64,000 nt of DNA. Source: Nemertoderma westbladi (Eukaryota; Xenacoelomorpha; Nemertodermatida; Nemertodermatidae). Location of the stretch: NCBI GenBank assembly GCA_032718475.1, contig JAUCBJ010002626.1:1-64000 (forward strand). Direction: 5' to 3'. The notes under the pieces are model-generated. The model worked only from the letters and a program-made list of their open reading frames with translations, did no database searches and was not told where the DNA came from. How positions within the stretch are numbered: the stretch's first letter is position 1; every line of letters begins with the position of its first letter. This document shows positions 11,235-24,400 of this stretch, piece after piece. A program made the position numbers and the translations under genes.

Positions 11235-13538
11235 TACTACTACTACTACTAGGATCGGCATGCTGCATTGCAGCTGCATTTTTAAGAATGCTGTGCCGGC
11301 TTGTCAACAAAATTGCACCGCCACAACTCCCTATCACCCATGACATTTGCTAGATCATCCGCATCTTTAAGGCCAGTGTCCTTTAAGATGCGTCTCAAGA
11401 AAGTCATGGGCTGTCCACCATGCTTATTCACTCCATGAGGCTGCCAAAGTACAAGATTATGCACTGGCTGGTCCTCACGGCGAAAGCAATGTCCTGCAAA
11501 GCGGAGGCGATTTTGTTCTAGTGTCAAGCTTGGGGGAACCAATGAGACACCTCCAATGTTATATAGTGTCTGGTTGGAGATGTGTGCATTGTACTTGACA
11601 CAATGTACCCGGCGTAGCATTCTTGTGAATGTGCCATCCAGAGATTTGGTGTCCTCAGCAGTTAGAGCCCAGCATGGACTCCCGTAGAGGAGTACTGGAA
11701 CTACTGCTGCTCTGAATAATCGGACCTTAAGTTTCCGATTAATTCTAGGTGACTTCCAAATCCTGGAAAGCCTATTCAAGGCTGCCCATGCCTTTCCCTT
11801 ACGTATTCGAAGGTCCTCCGGATGACTGCTGACTGACTGACTTCCGGATCCATGATCCCAGGTAACAGAAGTCGTCCACATGCTCAAGCATACCATCCTT
11901 TGAGCTTATGCTCATCCGATCAGAGACTTGCTGAGGACTTTCAAAGTTAACTGTCAGAATTTTGGTCTTTCTGGAGTTAATAAAAAGACCAACACTAGAA
12001 GCAGCATGTTCTAATGAGCTGAGGAGCCGCTGGGCTCCCTCTAATGATTCTGAGAGTACTCCTAAGTCATCAGCAAAGTCTAGATCAGTTAGGTACTTGG
12101 CAGGATTTCCTCGACTTCTGGAGCCAGTAGGTGGAGTTATCATCACCCCATCATCATTATGATGATCTAAGGACATGCGTAGAACATAGTCAACCACAAT
12201 AATGAACAAGAATGGTGCAAGTGTGTCTCCTTGGAGGACGCCCCATAACACTTCAAATGGTTCTGTGTCACCATCAACAGTAGACACAAATGTTGTCGAA
12301 CCATCGTATACTGATCTGATTGCTGCAATAATTTCATCAGGAATCCCATATAATGAAAGTATGCTGAACATACGTGAGCGAGAGACTGAATCAAAGGCCT
12401 TGAAGAAGTCAACAAAGATAACAGCCAGATGCCTGTCTTTCTTTTTTGATAACTCTTCAATTATCCTTCTAAGTGCCAAAATGGGCTCCATGGTCCCACG
12501 ACCTTTACGGAACCCATTCTGATTTCCACGTAGCAGTCTCTCAATGGGATCCCTGATGCGATTTAATAGAATTCTATTGTATAGTTTTGCAGCAATCGAG
12601 ATCAATGAGATTCCCCGAAAAGAACCATAGAGTGTTAGGTTGCCCTTCTTGGGAACTGGCACCAACTTATTTGTTTTCATTTCTTGTGGGACTCTTGTTG
12701 TACGGTACATGTCTACTATGATGGGATAGATGAGCTTTAAACACTCAGGTATTTTAAAGACCTCAGGGGGAACACCATTTACTCCACTGGCACGATTGGT
12801 CTTAATGCTCTTTGCAGCAGCCTTCACTTCTGCAAAGGAGATATCGCCAATGGGAATATCTGGGAGTACAGACTCAGACACTTTTACTTCTATAAAGTTA
12901 TCAGGCAATACCCTGTCATTATTGAGGAGCTTTTCAAAGTGGGCTTTCCAACCATTGAGGCGATCGGCTGGTGATTCAGCCTTAACCTTGGTGGTTGGTT
13001 GGCTTTTCCGCCCAGTAAGCAGATTGATCGATTTCCATGCCTGGGATGATTGCCTGCTGTCGTCAGCATCATTGATGGCATCAACCTGTTGGTTTATTAG
13101 CTCCTGTAGATTAACAGAGTACTGCCTGTTCAGGGACCTAGATGCAGCTTTAACTGCATTCTTGGCCGCTGTAGTCTGTTTGAGTCGGGACTCTTTCTGC
13201 GCCTTATGAAGGTCATTTCGGCACTTCTGAATTTTGTTGTCAGTCCAGGGGGCCCTTTTCCTGTTTCGAGGGTATACAGGAACTGTTTCTGCAGCTGCTA
13301 ACTTAACTGCTTCTGTAAAGGCAGTATAGCCCTCACAGTGATCTGCCGCCTCAGAGGCAAGAGCCTCATACCTGTTGCTCAGCTGTAGTGTGAAGCTGGA
13401 TCTCACACTTGGCTGTTGCAACAGAGAGGACCAGTCATGCCGTGGCAAGGCAGATTTCGTTGTTCTGCTAGCACGCAGACTAAGTCTTACCTTGGCCACA
13501 ATAAGGCGGTGATCACTGGAGAAGGGTCGAATTCTTTA
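11235..13538 (-). mobile_element. RTE-like LINE inserted in LTR, TSD TATATAGC
   Basis: Inserted in the LTR of BEL/Pao element 1. TATATAGC is present at 11227-11234 and 13539-13546, and once only in the intact LTR at 27345-28516, so it is an 8-bp target duplication. The 3' end is (TAG)n. The 5' end is truncated inside the endonuclease: the first recognisable motif is SSDHRLIVAK, the last endonuclease motif. Confidence 0.9.
11282..13499 (-). pseudogene. LINE reverse transcriptase ORF, one frameshift
   Basis: The main frame (13499-11799, 566 codons) runs from the end of the endonuclease through a linker to the reverse transcriptase. It shows KTNRASGVNGVPPEVF, FRGISLISIAAKLYNRI, VDFFKAFDSV, GVLQGDTLAPFLF and the catalytic FADD in DLDFADDLGVL. 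After WIRKS a 16-bp insertion of TGAC-type repeats (about 11820-11840), absent from the copy at 9124-9771, shifts the frame. The C-terminal part continues in the frame 11896-11282. A single frameshift and the 5' truncation are the only clear defects. RTE-type assignment rests on the FCYLGSWI...YGSPCW C-terminal pattern and the (TAG)n tail. Confidence 0.85.
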
Positions 13539-14440
13539 TATATAGCGCATTCTTTAGGAGATGCTTTGTTATCAGTCACAATCATACACAATACTGCACA
13601 ATGCTGCACACCGATCTGCCGAACTTCACTAATTTTAGTCACATATAAAGAGAACAACAACCAATACATGTAGTGCCTATGAAATAGCATTAGATTCACT
13701 TCAAAAACCACTTTAATGTAAGTCGCAATCGTTATATGTAACCGGTCTCTCTTACCTTCAGTATATCAAAAAGATTGAGGGTTTTGTAATTATTTATCGG
13801 TATTCCAAATATAATAATATTCCATCAACTGATATAATGAATAACCGACAGTAAATAGCAGTAAAAATACGGTGTTTGATTAGTTATGAATTGATATGAA
13901 TTGTTAAGATAACAGATATACGTTCTATAATTAAGCCTACTAATGTTGGGCTAAAGACTGAAAACACAGAGATTCCGAAGCCGGTCTTCTGGGCTCAGGA
14001 CAAAATGTAAACATTGACCCATAATGCATTGCGCGATTTCCCGGAGGTTTCTGTACAAAAAGCAGGAGAATCGCTCTGATTGGTTGACCGAACAAAGAAA
14101 CACCAGAGAACAAGGAAAAAAGCTACATGTGTACAGATCAGCTGTTAGCTGTCGTCATAGTAACTATACTGTTTCAAGAGGATTTCGCGTATTGCGACAT
14201 AGAATTGCTAATTATGTCCGCTAAAGTACACATACAGAAGAAATGGCTTTTTATGTCCACTAAAACACCAGTACAGTAAGGATACGGCCTTTTATGCCTG
14301 TTAAACCAACTACAGAGTACTTTACGGGGAAAATAACCGGCTAATTCCGCAAAAGCTTTTACACCGCTCCCAGAAAATGGGATTTTAGTCTATAAAATAT
14401 AAAAATCACAGTTTCTAAAATATAAAAATACTCTAAACAG

Positions 14441-15800
14441 TTAGTCTTTCTTAAGCGGACGGCGTTTACGCAGTTTTTTGAGGCTAGCAAGAGTCCTTTT
14501 CTCTTTGGGGCGAGCCACTTTACTAGGAGAGCCATAACTCCTGGGTAAAGGGTGCAATACAATTGCATCAGAAGGTTTAGGGTTACAGTCGATGTCTCGT
14601 CCATTTCGATATGCTTCTCCTCGAGCTGATTTTCCTCCGCTTATCGTTGGATGCGTTCGTTCAAAACTCTTGCAGAGAATAGGGTCGTCCAAGTTCGATA
14701 TCTTCTTAGAGATTCTGAATTTCCTGATCGAACTGAGATAAAGTTAATTCGTTTACCGCTTGGACTTGCTACTGTAATTTACGTTTCTCTAAACAATTGT
14801 AGGTTCATTTTCCGCTCTTTTGACGAATAGTGTCCAACGCGTTTCGTACAACTCTCTCCTCCGCCTCGGTGACAGGTTGTATCGGGTTAAACCGGGACGA
14901 TGATAAGGTTGAATGGCGATATTAGATGTCCGCGTCCCAATCCGACTAGGTAAGATGGGCGAATATTTAGGGAGCCCACAATCGGAGTGCCACCGACTAA
15001 CTGTTCGGGTAGTACTAGATCTTTGAACAGTGAGTACAGTTCGGGAGGATCCATGATACTATTAGGATCAAGAGTCTGGGTTCTCACTAGGGAGTGAGGA
15101 GGTCTGATCGAGTATTCCGGAACTCGGATCATAGGTTTATTTAAGGATCGTTTGAATCGAGCGAGCGTAGGTGATACATCGAACAAGTTTCGCTCGAAAC
15201 TCCCGTAAATATAGCGAGTAAAACCATGTTTAAAGCAACGTCTCTACGGATGTTTATGTCTTTCCGTTGGTTGGTTGGGTCTTGGGCATTCATCGTAATA
15301 ATACCAAAGACACACGTCTTGTAGGGGAAACGCGGGTGATATTTATTCGGTTTTACAACGTTTCTCTCAAGGATTCCAAATATACGTTGGAGTTACCGCG
15401 TTTATCCGGTTCTTTAACGTCTTCTCTTTCGAGTCGATTTCGAATAGAATTTTCGCATTCGATTTTCAGTTTATCGTTCCGACTCCGCTGGGTAGGATAT
15501 TTAAATAGTACCATTTCCCTTTTCGGTGTCGAAATCGTCCGTATCGTGTAAATCGATAGGATGACCAGTAGTTAAGAAGTCCATATGCGTACCATTACGA
15601 TGCGTATAGCGAGCAGTGAATTTTCTATAGTCCAATTCACGCGTAAGTTGCTCCTGGGATATTGGCGGTTCGATATAACGACCATCGTCCTCCGTAGTAG
15701 TTGGACCAGCGTCGCCGCGTATCAAGCTATCAACAAACGCTTGTAAAGGTAGAGTATATCGCTCCCTGATACCAAGATCCTCTTCTATCAACTCAGACAT
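14441..15800 (-). pseudogene. Extra ORF downstream of integrase, BEL/Pao element 1, broken
   Basis: Starts at an ATG (15800; MSELIEEDLGIRERY) and ends at a stop at 14441, just inside the 3' LTR. Visible frames are 15800-15501, 15186-14887 and 14692-14441, separated by frameshifts and by a deletion of about 200 bp relative to element 2 (near 15350-15500). The tail is strongly basic (KKLRKRRPLKKD), like a nuclear or nucleic-acid-binding signal. I saw no signal peptide or membrane segment, so it does not look like an envelope protein. I do not recognise the family. Both BEL elements of the window have it at the same place, so it is part of the element family and not a chance capture. Confidence 0.6.
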
Positions 15801-17431
15801 ATCTGCTATATGAGTTTATCAATATTATAATGAGTTTACATTTAGGCTAGCGGGCGTCACTGCCTACCCCTCTCTGCCCCCGGACAGCGCAAGATCCTCA
15901 GCACTGGTGTACTTTCGCCGATGTGCCTATCGCCAACGTCGTAGTTGCACAACGACCACAACAACCAGCGCGAGTCACTCCACCGTCCGTCCCAAAGGCT
16001 TAGATTTACTTCAGGTTCTTACTGGAGAGTTAGGGCTACTTTCACAATTGCGACTCGCTACTGTAAACACACTTTAGTAGTAACATTCACCTATAAACGC
16101 ACAAATTCCACACAACTGTCACAAATCGCACACATTCGGGCCATTTGTCCGTTAGTCAGTGCCTTCCAGAATGCCACGTTATTATTGGGTATCCTCGGAT
16201 ACTAGCAGTGCGCTATTTATTCCCTATGCTATTCAATGGGCAAGCTTTATTGTTCTTTTAACTCACTTCTAATTCTAGCGTGGTTGTCTCCATGGTGACA
16301 TTATGGAAAGCTAGCGGTAGAATTAGGGTAATTCTCATGCATACAGATCTGGGATGCTATTTAATAGTAATTCTTTAATGGTCAATATCCTCTCTATACA
16401 TGATTTTATGAATTTTATCGGCTATTGACTACATATTGGAGATTCTCGCACACTAATACACTTAATAGAGTGAATCTCCGCTCCCATGATCTATTAATTA
16501 AAGGAATTTTGGGAATGTTATAAATCGTATAAAAATGACAATTTATTAAATTCATTAAAACATGAATTTAAATTTATTCCCGTAAATTTTATTATTTAAT
16601 ATTAAATGGACACAATTTTATTCCAGAACATGTCTGGGGACTAGGATCCTTGATTCTAGGAAATTGGTCTTTTTAAGAATATCGGTAATTGCTACGATAT
16701 CTTAATAGACTAGAATTTTAAAGGATCTAAAATTTGACAGATTTTGTAAATATTAATAATTAATATTTAGGATGGGCACCAGTTTATTCCAGAACTTGTC
16801 TGGGGACGTTAACCACTGATTCTAGAATTTTGTCTTTCAAGTATATTGGTGGGTGCCGCGATATCTTAATCGACTAGAATTACAGCTGGTCAAAGGGTTT
16901 AACAGATTTATTTTGCGTTATACGCTACTGTTAAAGGGACATCACGCTACTATATGTATTATTTAATATACGGTATGAGAGCAATATCGCACGAAGCAAT
17001 GTCAGTGAGAAGAGGCAAGTCGTTTCCAAGGTCTACCCAGAGCTTGGTTTAGCCGAGACACGAGGATCTGAATTTTGCATTCCTAATACTCTACTTTACC
17101 AATAATACTTGAATATAGTAGGAGCTTTATTGTACTTTAATAAGTATGGATATTTCATCTTACTGTAGTTACGTATTTGTAATGTAACACGGACAGTAAG
17201 GAAAGAGAAAAAGAATTATTTCTCGCCGTCGCTGTAAATATATAATATATAAGTAATTAAGTAATAAACACTAATATATATTGCACTAGTCTACTAAATA
17301 ATCGCTAAAATAACATTCTACTAAATAAAATTAAAGAAAACGATTATAATAAAATTACATAATAATACATACATAAATATAAAAGAATAAAAACAAATAC
17401 AAATATAGTCACACACCCACTCCAGCTGTTG
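15801..17431 (-). promoter_or_regulatory. Noncoding region between integrase and the extra ORF, element 1
   Basis: About 1.6 kb without coding sequence. It contains two direct repeats of about 100 bp (16613-16716 and 16780-16885), each with TTATTCCAGAAC, TGTCTGGGGA, GATATCTTAAT and GACTAGAATT. The adjacent block 16890-17078 is almost unchanged in element 2 (42925-43110). A subgenomic or spliced message for the extra ORF would need a promoter or acceptor here, but none was proven. Confidence 0.5.
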
Positions 17432-18961
17432 TTAAGTTGGGGAGTCCCTAGATGTTTGTTGGATTAGGGAGGTGGTCGTGGGAAGAGTATCTTGCCTTCC
17501 ATAGTTTCCGGAGAGTTCCCTGTCTCTTTCCAGTAAACATAAACGACCAACTGGGCGATTGAGCTGCTGTGTCTCGAAGACAATTCCCGGTTTCTTGAAG
17601 TTACGTCGCATGACGATGAGTTCTACTGATCGCACCAAACCGTCATCCGAGATGTGAGTCTCGATGATACGACCTGTCTGCCACCGCTTACGTGGAAGAT
17701 CTGAATCCACAATAAGGACCATGTCTCCAGCGCTGACGTTTTCTTGCTGCGCAAACCACTTCGTTCGAAGTTGTAGCGTGGGCAGATAGTGTTTTTCGAA
17801 ATGGTCAGCGAAACGACGGGATAACAACTGCATGAGTTGCCAAGTTTGCCGGCAGTATTCGTCTCCGTCTGTGATTTCCGATTGTGGGAGCATGGCTACA
17901 GGTTTCTTCAGTAGGAAGTGCGCGGGTGTTAGCGCTTCCAGGGAATCGGGACTCGATGAGACTGGCATAAGCGGTCTCTCGTTGAGATAGGCGGCGATTT
18001 CCTCCATTAACGTCCGCAAAAGTTCGTCGGTGAGATACGCGCGGCACGGCACTATAAAGTGAAATGCGGTCTTCACACTCCTTATTAATCTCTCCCAACT
18101 TCCTCCCCACCAAGGGGCGTCGGCGGCGTTGAAGGTCCAGCTAGACGCTGTTACCCTTAGCTGATCGTCCACCTGTCTTTGGTTCCAATCTTTGACGTAA
18201 GCTTTGATTTCATTGTTGGCACCAATGAAGTTTGTTCCCTTATCAGATCTCATCGTGTTACTAGTTCCAAAGCGAGCGATCTGTCGTCGTAAGCTTAATA
18301 GGAAGCTGTTGGTAGATAAATCGTTCACCATATCGAGATGGATAGCTCTACAAGTCATACAAACAAAGATGACACACCATCTCTTGACTATAGTCCTAGC
18401 ACGATATACTTCAATAGGGCCAAATAAATCTACACCGGTATTAGTAAAGGGTGGTTCATAGAAGCTTACTCGTTCCCTAGGTAATTCTGCCTCTCGCTGT
18501 GTTAAAGGCCTACTGAATGCTTTCCTACAGGGTATGCAGTTCCTAAGAACTTGGTTCAGAGCTCTACGGGGTTTATAAAAATAATAGAGAGTTCGGATTT
18601 CGCTAAGAACTCGTTCTCTACCAGCATGATAAAGTTTGCTGTGAACATCTACAATCATCTTGACTTGTATCTCAAGATTTATAATGAGTATGGGAAACTT
18701 AGTGTCAAAGGATAATGGAGCATTCGTTAATCTTCCTCCAACACGTATCAACCCATCTATCATTGTGCTAGAGAAACGATCCCTTAAGCGCATCTGTGGA
18801 TTTCTCAATAACAGGAAATACTTATCGGAATCCTCATAGCATTGCAGGAGTCTCAGCATCTGCTTGTTGGTTTCTTCATGCTCCTGATAACTGATCTTCT
18901 CCTTCAGAAACCTGTCGGATATCTTATATTTGGGAAGATCTTTAACAACATGGACCTGCAC
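17432..18961 (-). pseudogene. BEL/Pao integrase (element 1), nearly intact
   Basis: A 509-codon frame of the Pol polyprotein. It includes the zinc-binding H2C2 region (HSKLYHAGRERV ... CIPC), then the DDE core with TGVDLFGPI (first Asp), MRSDKGTNF (second Asp) and GGSWERLIRSVK (Glu). After this come KHYLPTLQLRTKWF and PRKRWQTGRI, the conserved C-terminal region of BEL/Pao integrases. Its start is not a true initiation codon: it should be released from a longer polyprotein, and it is separated from the RNase H frame by a frameshift near 18965-19040. Catalytic residues all look present. Confidence 0.88.
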
Positions 18962-19026
18962 CGATGTTAGTGGAGCGGTATCACTATTGGTCTTCGTCCC
19001 GGAGTAGTGATGATGAAAACATCGTT

Positions 19027-20100
19027 TTAAATATGTGACGTGACGGCCTTACAGAGCCGATTCCAGGAACTGTAGTGATGTATCGCTCTCTGCAGGAGAG
19101 GTGAGAGTCCTTGCGAGACGTCTGGTATTCCAGATTTCCAATTCTTCTCACGGATTTCCACTACAGACTTATTTGCGGCTGTGGATTTCTGATCTAAAGC
19201 ATCGTCTCCGGAAGTATGTAGTACAGACAGATCTACCATAGGTTCAAATAACTTCGATTTACTCGCCCGAGTTTTAGGTTTGACTTTCTCCGCTCCCTTG
19301 GCCTGTCTAATCTCTGCTGTAGTAAGATGAGGAGGCCATTCTTCTTCTTTGTAGAGGAAGTCGGGTCCACCTAACCAGTCTGGAGTATCTACCAGTTCTT
19401 GTGGAGTTGCTCCCCTGGAGGCGATGTCTGCTGGATTAATCGTTCCGGGGCAATGTCTCCATTGATCCATCGTCGTGCGACTAAGTATAATGGCTACTCT
19501 GTTGGTAACGAAGACACTGAACTGACAGACTTCATTGGTTATATACTCCAACACGAGTAAAGCATCGGTCCAATAGACAGTTTTCTCCAGTGGATAGTCG
19601 ATCTGTTCTGTTACATTCCGGTCGATGGCTGTAGCGTATAGAGCCGCCTTTAACTCCGCTCGAGGAACTTTCAACTTGTTGTTTATCAATGCCTTAGAGG
19701 TAACCAAGGCGACTTTGATTCCATCCGGAGTTTCCACTCTTAGGTAGGCTACTATACCTATTCCCATATCGCTGGCGTCTCCAAACACATGGAGTTGATA
19801 GGAATACATAGGGAGAACATGACCAAAATATGAACGGGAAATTATAAAGTTCTCGATGGCTGGTAGAGAATCTTCCCATTTCATCCACTTCTTTAATAAT
19901 TCTCCCTTAAGTGGATCGTCCCATGAGTGGTTTTCAAGCCACATTTGTTGTACTAAACTCCGAGCAATCAATATAACTGGGCTAATAAATCCCAATGGAT
20001 CGAAATAAGTGCTCAGGATACTTAAACAAATCCGTTTAGTCCGAACTGGATTATCTCGCTGTTTTAGCTGGAAAACAGGATATCTCTCTCTGTGTCCCAT
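19027..20100 (-). pseudogene. BEL/Pao Pao-peptidase-like/RNase H region (element 1)
   Basis: A 357-codon frame containing STYFDPLGFISPVI, LHVFGDASDMGIGIVAYLR, LKVPRAELKAALYAT, VYWTDALLVLEYI and NPADIASRGATPQEL. These are hallmark stretches of the Pao (A17-type) region and the RNase H-like fold of BEL/Pao Pol proteins. The frame is in overlap with the RT frame upstream and closes at 19027, shortly before the integrase part, because of a small insertion relative to element 2 (around 19030-19045). Confidence 0.85.
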
Positions 20101-20520
20101 TTCAAACCAAGTGTCTTGGTTTCTGGAAGATCATCTTTGATTAGATCTAGGTCTTTCGCTCCTCGATCTTCTACCGGGATCGACTCCAGAAACTCACGGG
20201 AGTTGCTGGTGAATTTAGTTAATCGAAATCCACCTCTTTTTAAGCACTCTACCATTCCTTTAGCGACATCAATGGCTTCTTCGACTGATGGAAGGGACTT
20301 TAGATTGTCGTCCATGTATATATCCCGTTTGATGTTGTCAATCACCTCTTTAGAGAAGGATTCTCGGTTGTCATCCGCAGTGGTGCGCACCACTGAACAG
20401 GCGTTTGAAGGGCTTGAGATTATCCCAAAAGCCTGGATGGTCATCCAGTACTCCACCGGTTTCTGGTTGAGGTCTCCTTCAGGCCACCACAGAAATCGTA
20501 GGCTATCTCGATCCCTATCC
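20064..20520 (-). pseudogene. BEL/Pao reverse transcriptase, C-terminal half only (element 1)
   Basis: Carries FGIISSPSNACSVVR, the catalytic IYMDDNL motif (two Asp of the active site) and the following GGFRLTKFTSNS and TKTLGLKWD segments. The N-terminal palm with the first catalytic Asp is missing: the frame upstream ends shortly after QIQETTTR and the sequence jumps to the region just before the YMDD motif. I infer a deletion of roughly 0.5-0.6 kb near 20520. Reverse transcriptase activity from this copy is therefore not expected. Confidence 0.82.
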
Positions 20521-21408
20521 AGCGCCTCTCGTAGTTGTCTCTTGGATCTGCTTGGCTCTTTCTTCTTCTACCGATAGGGCCTTATCGTAGGAATTGGGCT
20601 CTACAGCCTCTTGAGTAAAGAATCGTACGGCGTGTTCATCCCGAGTCTTGGCATTACAACGTTCAATGACGTCATTCAGTTCGTCGTTATAGTCGTCTCG
20701 TTCTGATGGACGAAGGAGCTGACATAAGTTCACTTGGTTTTGCCAAGTCTCGTTTACCTTAAGGAGATCAATGGTATTCTCCTCGTCGAAGAGTTGGTGG
20801 ACATCGTCATTATCTGAGGAGTATGGTGTTCCCTCAGTTGGATCGTCTAACTCACTGCTCTCAACTTCCCATTCTCTTACTTGATATACCTGATCTTTCG
20901 GTAATCTTTCCATGAGAGTTCTACGGGAAGGGCCAGTAAAGTACCAACCCACTCTAGTTCTTCCCGCATAAGCTTGTAGTGGTTGCGGTTGAGCAGGCCG
21001 TTTCTCCAATGTCTCGAGCGCCTCATGCGCATTTTGACCGATGAGTATTTGCACTCCAGGATAATCAGTGTTGAATCTAGGTATTTCAAGCTGCTGGGTG
21101 AAATCGTCCTCATCCCAGTTATAAGGTTCCACTTGGCTGGTAGCGAAGTTCTTTATCGCCACCATTTTTACTGACCTTATACTATGTTCTCCTAGTTCAT
21201 CCTGGGGGGTGGACAACGCACCTAAATAATAATCCGCTATTACTGTAGATTTCCAAACCTGCATAATTCCTGACATATTTAGCTTAGTTCGGAACTTGGG
21301 TTGTCCAGCAAAGAGGTCTTCGGCTAGTTCTTTGTCGATGAATGTTCCTGTGCTACCGGAGTCAAGGAGGGCGTTCACTATATAACTCCTTTTAGGTCCG
21401 TGGACCCT
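20515..21408 (-). pseudogene. BEL/Pao aspartic protease and start of RT (element 1)
   Basis: Contains LLDSGSTGTFIDKEL (Asp-Ser-Gly, the retropepsin-type active site) close to its start, then the QILIGQNAHEALE and RTRVGWYFTGPS stretches that follow the protease in BEL/Pao Pol. The frame ends at 20515 at the RT deletion. A small frameshift near 21405 separates it from the gag frame; in element 2 the two are fused in one frame. Confidence 0.82.
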
Positions 21409-24400
21409 TTACTGTACTACAGGAAATTCTCGGATTCCTACATTGGAAGTTGGCGCTTTCCAAGATGGTTGTCGATCAGAAGTAGTTAGGGTGAGGTCGC
21501 TGTCGGTGTCCTTTTCATATGTAAGTGCTCGATACACTGCGGTATTTGTCATGTAACAGGATTCGTCTTCGTCGGAGAATTCGTCCGTATAGAATCCTTC
21601 CATCTCAGAACTTTGGTCAGTGTCATTCACATCACTGAATTGGACATGTAGTTCGGACTCACTTACCTGACTCGGGCTGTTTCGCTCGAATTCAGTGTGC
21701 AACAAGATATGATGTTTCGCACCGCACTTTGCACACCTTGCGTAGGAGTAACAGGTTCGCCGTTGGTGTCCTTGTCTGAGGCAATTATAACACAACCGCT
21801 TATCCCACATGACTTCCCGTCTATCCGTTAATGATTTCTTTAGGAATTCATCACACACATTCAAACGGTGGGGCCCGTCACACAGCGCACATTTCGGTTT
21901 GATGTTACTTACCTTATTTTGAGTAACGTTGTGTACACTCGTTCGTTCTTCGGGCTTTCTTACCTGAATTCTCTTAGGAGACGTAGGAGGGGTTTTTCTT
22001 ACCTGTTCTCTCCTGTCATTGGTTCGAGACCTGAATTTACTTACGTCTTTGGGCGTTTTGTTGACATAATAAGATCTTTCAGTGTCTTTCCCGCTGTCCT
22101 CTCCTTGAGAAGCCTGGCTTTCGCTGTCGTCAGTATAACACACTGGTGTTACCTTTCTCCTAGAAACGGGTTTCTCACTTACCTTGTTTTCTGGTGTCTT
22201 CTCTCTGGACTGCTTTAGGAGCTGTAATTTCACTTCTCCATCTAAGAATGACATGAGATCAGCCATGGTAGGGTCTCGTCGTTGCTGTTCCATCATATAT
22301 AACACTTTCTTATCCCAGCGTGTACCTACTCCACCCTTCGGTAAAGTAGAGGCCACAGCTCCAATAACCATAGAACTCTGATATTCATGAGACTTACCTA
22401 GCCAATCTAATTGTCTACAGATCTCCTGAATCTCATCGGAAAACTCTATAATCCCGCTGCTAATGAATTTTCGGGGCGCTACCAATTTTGCATACAAATA
22501 CCTAGCTATGTTATTCCTGTTACCATACCTGATGTTTAGGGTATCCCAAACTTGTCTTAATCCATCGGGATGTCCAATAAACTTTAACGCCATTAACTTG
22601 GGAGATCCTTCCAAGCACTCGATGAGGAATCTAAGTTTCTCTCCATTTGATAGCACAGAGTTCTGTATGTTATCTTTGTAATATTCATTAAAAGGTAACC
22701 ATTTCATCTCATCTCCATTGAACTTGACGATCTCTCCCACCTTTACCGCTTGACGGGCTTCGGTTCTAGCCATTTGACGCGTAAAACTTTCTTGGGCCAT
22801 CGTGTTATTTAATATCGAGTTATCGGTATATAAATTTCTCGGATTATTATCAAGTCTATATGGGATATCATTGTCAACAGGTTTATAATTACCCTTAATA
22901 GGGTTTACTATAGGAGTTTCCACTTCGCTAGCAGTATAGATGCGTGTAGGCTCCACACCTTGCGCATGAAATACTTCAGACCTAACAGGTTGACACATTG
23001 TTACAGGGGGTGGTGGTATACCCTTTTGTGTATTTACTAATTTATCGCGTTCTAATGCGATACTTTGCTGCACTTCTTGCAACTCTAACCTACTCTCTCT
23101 AATTGTTCCCTTTAACTGCTGCACAGTCCCCTCCATCTCCTGGACTTGCTGAGAGGAGCGGGAACGGTGTTCCCTCAGCTGCCCGAGCAGGAGACCCATC
23201 TCCCGTCGTCCCTCATCTACCCACTCGACCGCCGAAGCGGGAGGCGCCAACGTAGTAGCTGGCGGACGAGGGACAACGGGCGACAAATCATTAATATTTC
23301 GCTCGGAGTCCAGGACATGAACATTTTCAAGGGTGGTTCTGTGGGGCACAGGTAGCTTAGTGCTATGCAAAGGGAATTTAGAGGTAGGTTCTGGGAGTAC
23401 AGGTGTCTCTATCACCGAAGGGGTGGCTTCGAGAACAGGCCTAATTATTTCAGGCTCATCTACTATAGTAGGGAGTCTGTCTATTTTAATAATTTGGTCT
23501 GTGGGTTCTGTACTACCTAAGTCTGTGCTAGCTAGTTGTTTTCGAACAGCTGGGGGCAAATCAGGCAATTTCTGACGGTGGGACATTCTTCTACGTCTGC
23601 TGAGACGAGATCGATTTCCTCCGCCTTCAGGATCTGTTGTATCGCCTTCATCTGATGATGTAAAACCCTGTCTCTTGGGGGTGGATCGATTCATCAGCTG
23701 CCACTGAGTAGCTGTTCTCTGTTTATCTATGTAGTCTTGCTTCTCTTGCAGATTTTCCAATTCTAGTTGGGCGGTCTCTTCAGATGCTCTTCATTCTGCT
23801 TCCGCCACTGCTATCTTTCTTTCCGCTTCTGCCGCTGCCGCTTTTCTTTCCGCTTCTACTGCTGCAGCTGCCGCCTTTGCCTCTGCCGCTGCCGCTTTTC
23901 TTTCCGCTTCTACTGCTGCAGCTGCCGCCTTTGCCTCTGCCGCTGCCTCTGCTGCCTTTCTTTCTGCTTCTGCCGCTGCCATTGCCGCTGCTGTTGCCTT
24001 TCTGTCCTCTATATGTTTTTTCTTTAACTCCTTTTCTTGGACCTTAGCGATGCGGCTGCTTTCATCAAATTTAGCTTGGTTCGCAGCTATCATATCCGCA
24101 TCGATTGCGTCCAACACAAGCTTGGCTCCTTCACTATTAGGGCTAAGTCCCTCCAGCCTTCTCCTCAACTCTTCATCACCCACAAAACGTTGATAGTCGG
24201 ACAAATAGATGTCAATAGCATCCCTCTTATGCTGTTTCTCTGCTGTCGCTTCGCTTTCCACTTGGGAAAATGTAGCGTCTGTGGATTCTCCATGGGTTGA
24301 GCGCTCAGCCAGCTGAGATTTCCACTGGGTAGTTCCTTGAACTTGGAGACTCACCCGCTGAAACCAAGTCTTTACGGCAACTTGCAACGACGTGTCTTGT

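Larger units (their letters stand above)
10882..14363 (-). repeat. BEL/Pao element 1, 3' LTR split by LINE
   Basis: Matches 27345-28516 closely once the LINE at 11235-13538 and one TATATAGC copy are removed. In element orientation the LTR begins TGTAAAAGC. Just upstream in that orientation lies GGGAGCGG, a short purine-rich tract suited to be the polypurine primer. Confidence 0.88.

Noticed and set aside
12202-13209. Plus-strand ORFs over the LINE in the LTR
   Set aside because: They lie opposite the reverse transcriptase frame and have no domains of their own.
13987-14224. ORF in the BEL LTR (also at 28177-28377)
   Set aside because: Occurs in both LTRs of element 1 but is short, has no domain, and is antisense to the element.
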